From positions 29,016,258-29,080,257 of the forward strand of contig CM073736.1 of assembly GCA_037113605.1 (NCBI GenBank): a stretch of DNA of 64,000 nucleotides. Reading direction: 5' to 3'. This document shows, in pieces, positions 59,828-64,000 of the stretch (positions within the stretch are counted from its first letter, which is position 1; every line of letters begins with the position of its first letter). A program made the translations under genes and the position numbers. The notes below the pieces were generated by a model that did not search any database, had not been told where the DNA came from, and saw only the letters and a list, made by a program, of their open reading frames with translations. This DNA comes from Calophaca sinica (taxonomy: Eukaryota > Streptophyta > Magnoliopsida > Fabales > Fabaceae).

Positions 59828-60154
59828 GGCTTAAATATGAAATTGGTCCCCAAAAATTCGCAAAATTCGTTTTTAGTCCCAAAAAAAATCTGCAGGTTTT
59901 TAGTCCCCCAAATTTGAAAATGTTTTTCCGTCAGTCCCTCGAAAATTCTAAAAGTTCGTTTTTAGTCCCCAAAAATTTTGAAAGTTCATTTTTAGTTCCC
60001 GCCATATAAGCGCCACATAAGCGATACAAACGGCGTCAGCTAGAAGAACTGACGAAAAAATATTTTCAAATTTGGGGATTAAAAACCTCCAAATTTTTTC
60101 GGGGGACTAAAAACGAACTTTGCGAATTTTTGGGACCAATTTCATATTTAAGCC
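59828..60154. mobile_element. Mutator-type MITE with perfect 9-bp target duplication
   Basis: 327 bp. Long terminal inverted repeats start GGCTTAAATATGAAATTGGT and extend about 50 bp. Flanks TTTATTAAT (59819-59827 and 60155-60163) are identical. There is no coding capacity. Confidence 0.93.
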
Positions 60155-60163
60155 TTTATTAAT

Positions 60164-60877
60164 TGTTAATTATATAAAATAATAATTTGGTTGTTTTATT
60201 AATTGTTGCTTATTTTTGCCATTTTTCAATATAAATTCTAATATAGCTACTAGTAGATATAAAATAATAATTAATGTATATTCTTAATTAATTTAGGAGT
60301 ATAATAAGAAAAAAATATTAATTATATATATTGAATTCCTAAAACAACCAAGTTTTGTGACAAAAATCAAACCTTAAAACATGAATTTTGGAACATATAG
60401 AGTACATGTTCTCCCTGAAATGTGATCCAGCGGTTTATGTCCATATATACATCATTGCCCTTCTCAAAGAACAGTAGTAGTATGTAATACAAGAAGGATA
60501 ATTACAAGAGATTAATCATGATACAGGCCGGTATTATTTTCAGCCATGTCATGATTAGGTAAAAAATTATTTAAGGAAGTAAATGGAGGCAGGGGTGAGG
60601 TGGGAAAAGCAGATAAAAAGCAAAGGAAAGCAAGTGTGGTGGAAGCAAGGGAAAATAAATAATAAACGAAGAGTGGGAGGTGGCAGAGGAAAACAGGGTT
60701 TGAGGGAGACAGGGATGCGGCAACGAAAATGGGTTTTGCCGGGGGGTAGCATGACAGGTAACCTCCTCCACTCTCATCACTTATCTTTTCCCATCATTAC
60801 CGCATTTCTCTTTCTCTCATATGGATGGATTTGCTTTCATAACCCGTGTCTCACGTTAAGGGTCGTTTAAAATAATA
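60164..60877. other. intergenic, includes a purine-rich tract
   Basis: About 60574-60740 is strongly purine-biased on the plus strand. The 95-aa frame through it (60583-60870) has low-complexity Lys/Gly/Arg composition and looks like a by-product of that bias. It could be the first exon of an unseen gene, but nothing supports this. Confidence 0.35.
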
Positions 60878-61002
60878 CTCCCTGCGACCGAAGTATAAGT
60901 AAAAAATAAATAAATAAATAAATAAATAATATAATATGTATTTGGTCTAAATTTAAATTAAACATATAAATTTTTTTTATTTATATTTTAAATAGGAGGG
61001 AG
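60878..61002. mobile_element. Stowaway-like MITE, 125 bp
   Basis: It is flanked by TA on both sides (60876-60877 and 61003-61004). Ends are CTCCCTGCGACC and, at the right, GGAGGGAG. An AAAT run (about 60902-60928) lies inside. Confidence 0.7.
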
Positions 61003-61085
61003 TATACATGTATTAAGTAGTTGAGCTTGTTTTCAAGATAAAATACTTTAGTTTTAGTGGGAGTTGGATGGAAAGACTAATTAAT

Positions 61086-61349
61086 ATTCTCTTTATCACA
61101 TTATAAGTGTTGTATTATGTTATTTCACACAGATTAAAAAAAAGTTATAAATAAAAAAAGAAATTAATAATTTTATCAAATTAACCTTATTATTTTGAAA
61201 ATGATGTAAGACAAGAGAAATCTAAAAAGAATTATTAAGGGTAAATTTGAAAAAAAAATTAATTAATATTATATTGAAAATATAAAGTGACACTTATTTT
61301 GAAACTAATTTTTTTGTAAATATAACACTTATGATGGGACAGAGAGTAT
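61086..61349. mobile_element. Stowaway-like MITE, degenerate
   Basis: The left end TATTCTCTTTATCACATTAT with AAGTGTT and the right end AACACTTATGATGGGACAGA with GAGTATA are imperfect inverted copies. It is of the same type as the MITE at 5213-6316. Confidence 0.6.
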
Positions 61350-62415
61350 AGAGTAGTTGAGTTGAGATACTAATAAATAAAAGTATTATTAAGAAAGCAT
61401 AATTAATACTCTTTTAATTTTTTAAAATAATAAATAATTTGAGACAAATTAATATTCTAAACATGATACGAGACGAGAGGGTATAAATCCTTGTTTATGT
61501 TTCATGCTTATCCTACCCCTCTACCACGCTTTGGAGCCATCACAATCTCTCGTTTTCCTTGCACTTCTAAGTGATAATCCATAATCATATCATCACCGTA
61601 CGTCACTCATCACTAATTTAAATCCCTAATAATCATGTCTCATCTAAATTCATGTGATAAAAGGCAGCTAGTTAATTAATCAACCATAATAATAATAACT
61701 GAGTTGTTTTGTTAATTCATTGAGCAAAATAACTCAAAATAGAAAAAAAATAGCTTAACTTTTTTACGTTTTTTTAAATGTGAAACATTGTACACAATAA
61801 GTCTTATTAATTACTCAATTTTTTTTATTAATTACTCATTTTCTTATTTGGAAAAATGAGAGATTACATTAGGTAAATCCATATAATAAATAGGAAAGTG
61901 AGTAATTAATAAAGATAAAAATGGACAACTAATTAAGGTTATCGTGCACAATGTTGCACATGTTAAAAAAACCGAAATTTTAATCATGAGTGCTCCAAAA
62001 ATGCTAGTACTTTTTAAAAAATTAACAAATTAAAAATATTTATTAAAATATAACATATAAAACGAAAGGAAAACTCACTGGTATTTTTAATATTGATCAA
62101 GAAAAATATTGACCAATATTAATATTTCGTTAAAATATTAATATATTAATATTTTTAATATTGATCAAGAAAAATATTTGGTTAAAAATATTTATCAAAT
62201 TAAAATTAAAATTTATTTAATAATTTAAATAATTAATCCTTAACTGAGTTTCTAAGCATTGCTACGACTACGTGGTTGGACGCAAGTGATTAATGTAGTC
62301 TATCTAAATGGACGTGTTTAGCTAATACCTGAGTTCGATTTCTGTCGATAGAATAACTCATGACCATACGCACTTATTGTCTGACCGAACTCCAGATTAG
62401 TCTGAGTCTCTTTCC
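61350..62415. other. AT-rich intergenic sequence
   Basis: A TTTTTAATATTGATCAAGAA-type motif occurs twice (near 62082 and 62150). The stretch 62255-62415 has a B-box-like GAGTTCGATTTC and may be an old tRNA-derived fragment, which serves as target of the next hAT. Confidence 0.35.
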
Positions 62416-62423
62416 CCTGAGAT

Positions 62424-63594
62424 TAAGGTTGTCAAACACGAGAGTCTAGATAGACTCGTGGAGTATAGGTAGACTCGACTCGTAGACTCGTATGAGTTTA
62501 CCTAATGTTTAAAATAATATTAATGAGAGAGCCTAGACAAACTCGTGGAGTATAGGTAGACTCGACTTGTAAACTCGTACGAGTTTACGTAATATTTAAA
62601 ATAATATTAAACAAATCTACACATCACAAACACTTACTATAATATCATCAAGATAAAAAAAGTCAATATTTATGGGAGATTCTGTTCACTTGACTTGCTT
62701 CTATATCAAAAAAACGCATAATTTATTTACCACACAAACTTAATGTGTTGAAAAATTCTAAAACTGTTACACAAACTAATTATTTATTTCAATAATTTCA
62801 TTATTTTTCATTTTTTTAAATTTACATTAGTGGTGTGTTTTAATTTACATAATTTATTTTTATAATCTAATTCATAGATTAAAGTTTTATTTCCTTATAT
62901 ATAATTTTAACAATTTTATTTTGCAAATAATTTTTAATTTTAAATAAATATTATTACTAGTTATTAAATAATAAATAAAATAAGAATGAAGTCCAACGAT
63001 GTGCATTAGAATCGAGTACCGACATCGGAGAAGTATTTTTCATTTTTATTAAATACAGTACAACCTCTAAAATCTAAACACAGAGAGATTATAAAAAACA
63101 AATACTATGAGAGATATGTAATTATATAATATTTTTTTGACAAAATGTGATTTATATAAACTAAAATACAAACGATGTGACAAAAAGGGGGAAAGACTGC
63201 AGTGCAGAGTAATGAATGAAAATGCTACAAGGCTACCTAAGACAAGGGGTATCTATTACCTAATTTTGTGTGAATATTAAAATAAAATACAATAAAATGT
63301 ATGTAACAGTATCGATTGTGTATGTGAAGGACGATTGATCTTCCTCTTTTTTGTATGCGTACGGAGCAAAACTTGCAGACTCGGCTCAAAACGAAAACAC
63401 ATGGTATCGTTTTGGGTTTTTTTTTTTAAATGTCAACACTGACTCGGCTCAGACTCGCGAGTCAGTTCGAGTCTACCCCGAGTCCACCCGAGTTTGTACA
63501 GAAACGAGTCACAGGACGAGTCAACTCGTTTTGTCCATGTAGAAATGTAAACTCGTAGAATCGGATGAGTCGACTTGCAAGTCTAACAACCTTG
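62424..63594. mobile_element. hAT element with perfect 8-bp target duplication
   Basis: Ends TAAGGTTGTCAAAC and (reverse-complemented) CAAGGTTGTTAGAC. The flanks CCTGAGAT (62416-62423 and 63595-63602) are identical. Subterminal regions are rich in GACTCG/CGAGTC. An 87-bp imperfect tandem repeat (62441-62527 and 62528-62612) lies at the left. No transposase is recognised. Confidence 0.85.
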
Positions 63595-63602
63595 CCTGAG
63601 AT

Positions 63603-64000
63603 ACTACGGGGTCGCCCAAAGGGTGATTTAGGAGAAAAAAAACATTTCCAACTTAAATAAATGTCATGATTAATAATTACATTTCACTTTTAGTGAATGT
63701 GAGTTTGGAGAAAAAATAGATAGACAAGAGTCAGGTGAAGACAAAAATTAATGAATATATAATTTTATCTTGTTGAGAAAAAAATAGGAAGAAAAGAGAT
63801 AAATTCATGTCAGATTTGCATAAAAAAATTTCTTCTCAGTGGTGAAAATACATTACATAATTGTTTTATTTTCCTTTTCTTTTAAATTTAATTTCCGCCC
63901 AATAGAAAAAATTACTCTTCTCTCTCTATTTTCTTTTATATATTTTCTTTTTTTTTTCTTTCTTTATCTTACATCCTAACTATGCCTTGACTTTTTTGGT
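63603..64000. other. AT-rich sequence at the right window edge
   Basis: No gene or element is recognised. Confidence 0.4.

Noticed and set aside
60583..60870. 95-aa frame as a gene
   Set aside because: Low-complexity product of a purine-rich strand; no similarity or splice context.

Overview
The window is AT-rich plant nuclear DNA, most likely from a eudicot and plausibly a legume. The evidence is two intron-containing auxin-linked genes with plant GT-AG introns, plus Athila, Tat, Tork-like copia, L1, hAT, CACTA, Mutator-type and Stowaway-type elements. The species cannot be fixed from the sequence. There is no CRISPR array, operon or bacterial feature. Only two host genes can be supported, both on the minus strand: a WAV3/WAVH-type RING-H2 + vWA E3 ubiquitin ligase (1793-3969, 2 exons, 693 aa) and a canonical Aux/IAA transcriptional repressor of the IAA8/IAA9 type (36729-40406, 6 coding exons, 354 aa). 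I rebuilt both exon structures from the sequence and every junction keeps frame.

Layout, left to right. 1-739: the 5' end of a Ty1-copia element running off the window. 1.8-4.0 kb: the WAVH-type gene. 5.2-6.3 kb: a Stowaway-like MITE split by an 821-bp solo LTR of the same copia family (TSD GTAAT). 7.2-9.0 kb: a 5'-truncated L1 LINE with a 14-bp TSD. 10.3-12.9 kb: an old LTR split by two hAT-type elements and ending in a perfect 168-bp tandem duplication. 13.9-16.9 kb: a foldback element, a Mutator-type MITE and a cluster of three tRNA-derived SINE copies. 17.7-21.5 kb: the 3' half of a Tat-clade Ty3-gypsy element with three 321-bp tandem units, an antisense coiled-coil ORF and a 3' LTR; a Mutator-type MITE follows. 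25.8-31.4 kb: a full-length Ty1-copia element on the minus strand (LTRs 762 bp, TSD CACCT). 31.4-36.7 kb: intergenic, with a long foldback. 36.7-41.2 kb: the Aux/IAA gene. 42.0-42.7 kb: a copia pol remnant.

43.3-56.5 kb is a nested stack: a hAT element (8-bp TSD), 10 bp inside whose left end sits a solo-LTR-like element (TG...CA, 5-bp TSD), inside which sits a full Athila retrotransposon (43627-53176, LTRs about 1.5 kb, TSD ACACA, tRNA-Asp-type primer site). A SINE lies elsewhere in the same hAT. 56.6-58.2 kb is a non-autonomous CACTA element with hairpin-forming subterminal repeats. 58.2-64 kb holds a small LTR remnant, a Mutator-type MITE, two Stowaway-like MITEs and a hAT element with a perfect 8-bp TSD.

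No convincing new multi-gene system is present. The most interesting signals concern transposon biology. Three unrelated LTR families each carry an array of short self-complementary motifs just upstream of the presumed promoter. Copia LTR divergence consists only of transitions. In the Athila element one array is far more diverged between the two LTRs than the rest of the LTR. The Tat-type element has amplified its pol end plus 3' UTR in tandem. The two host genes both belong to auxin-response families, which may be chance.
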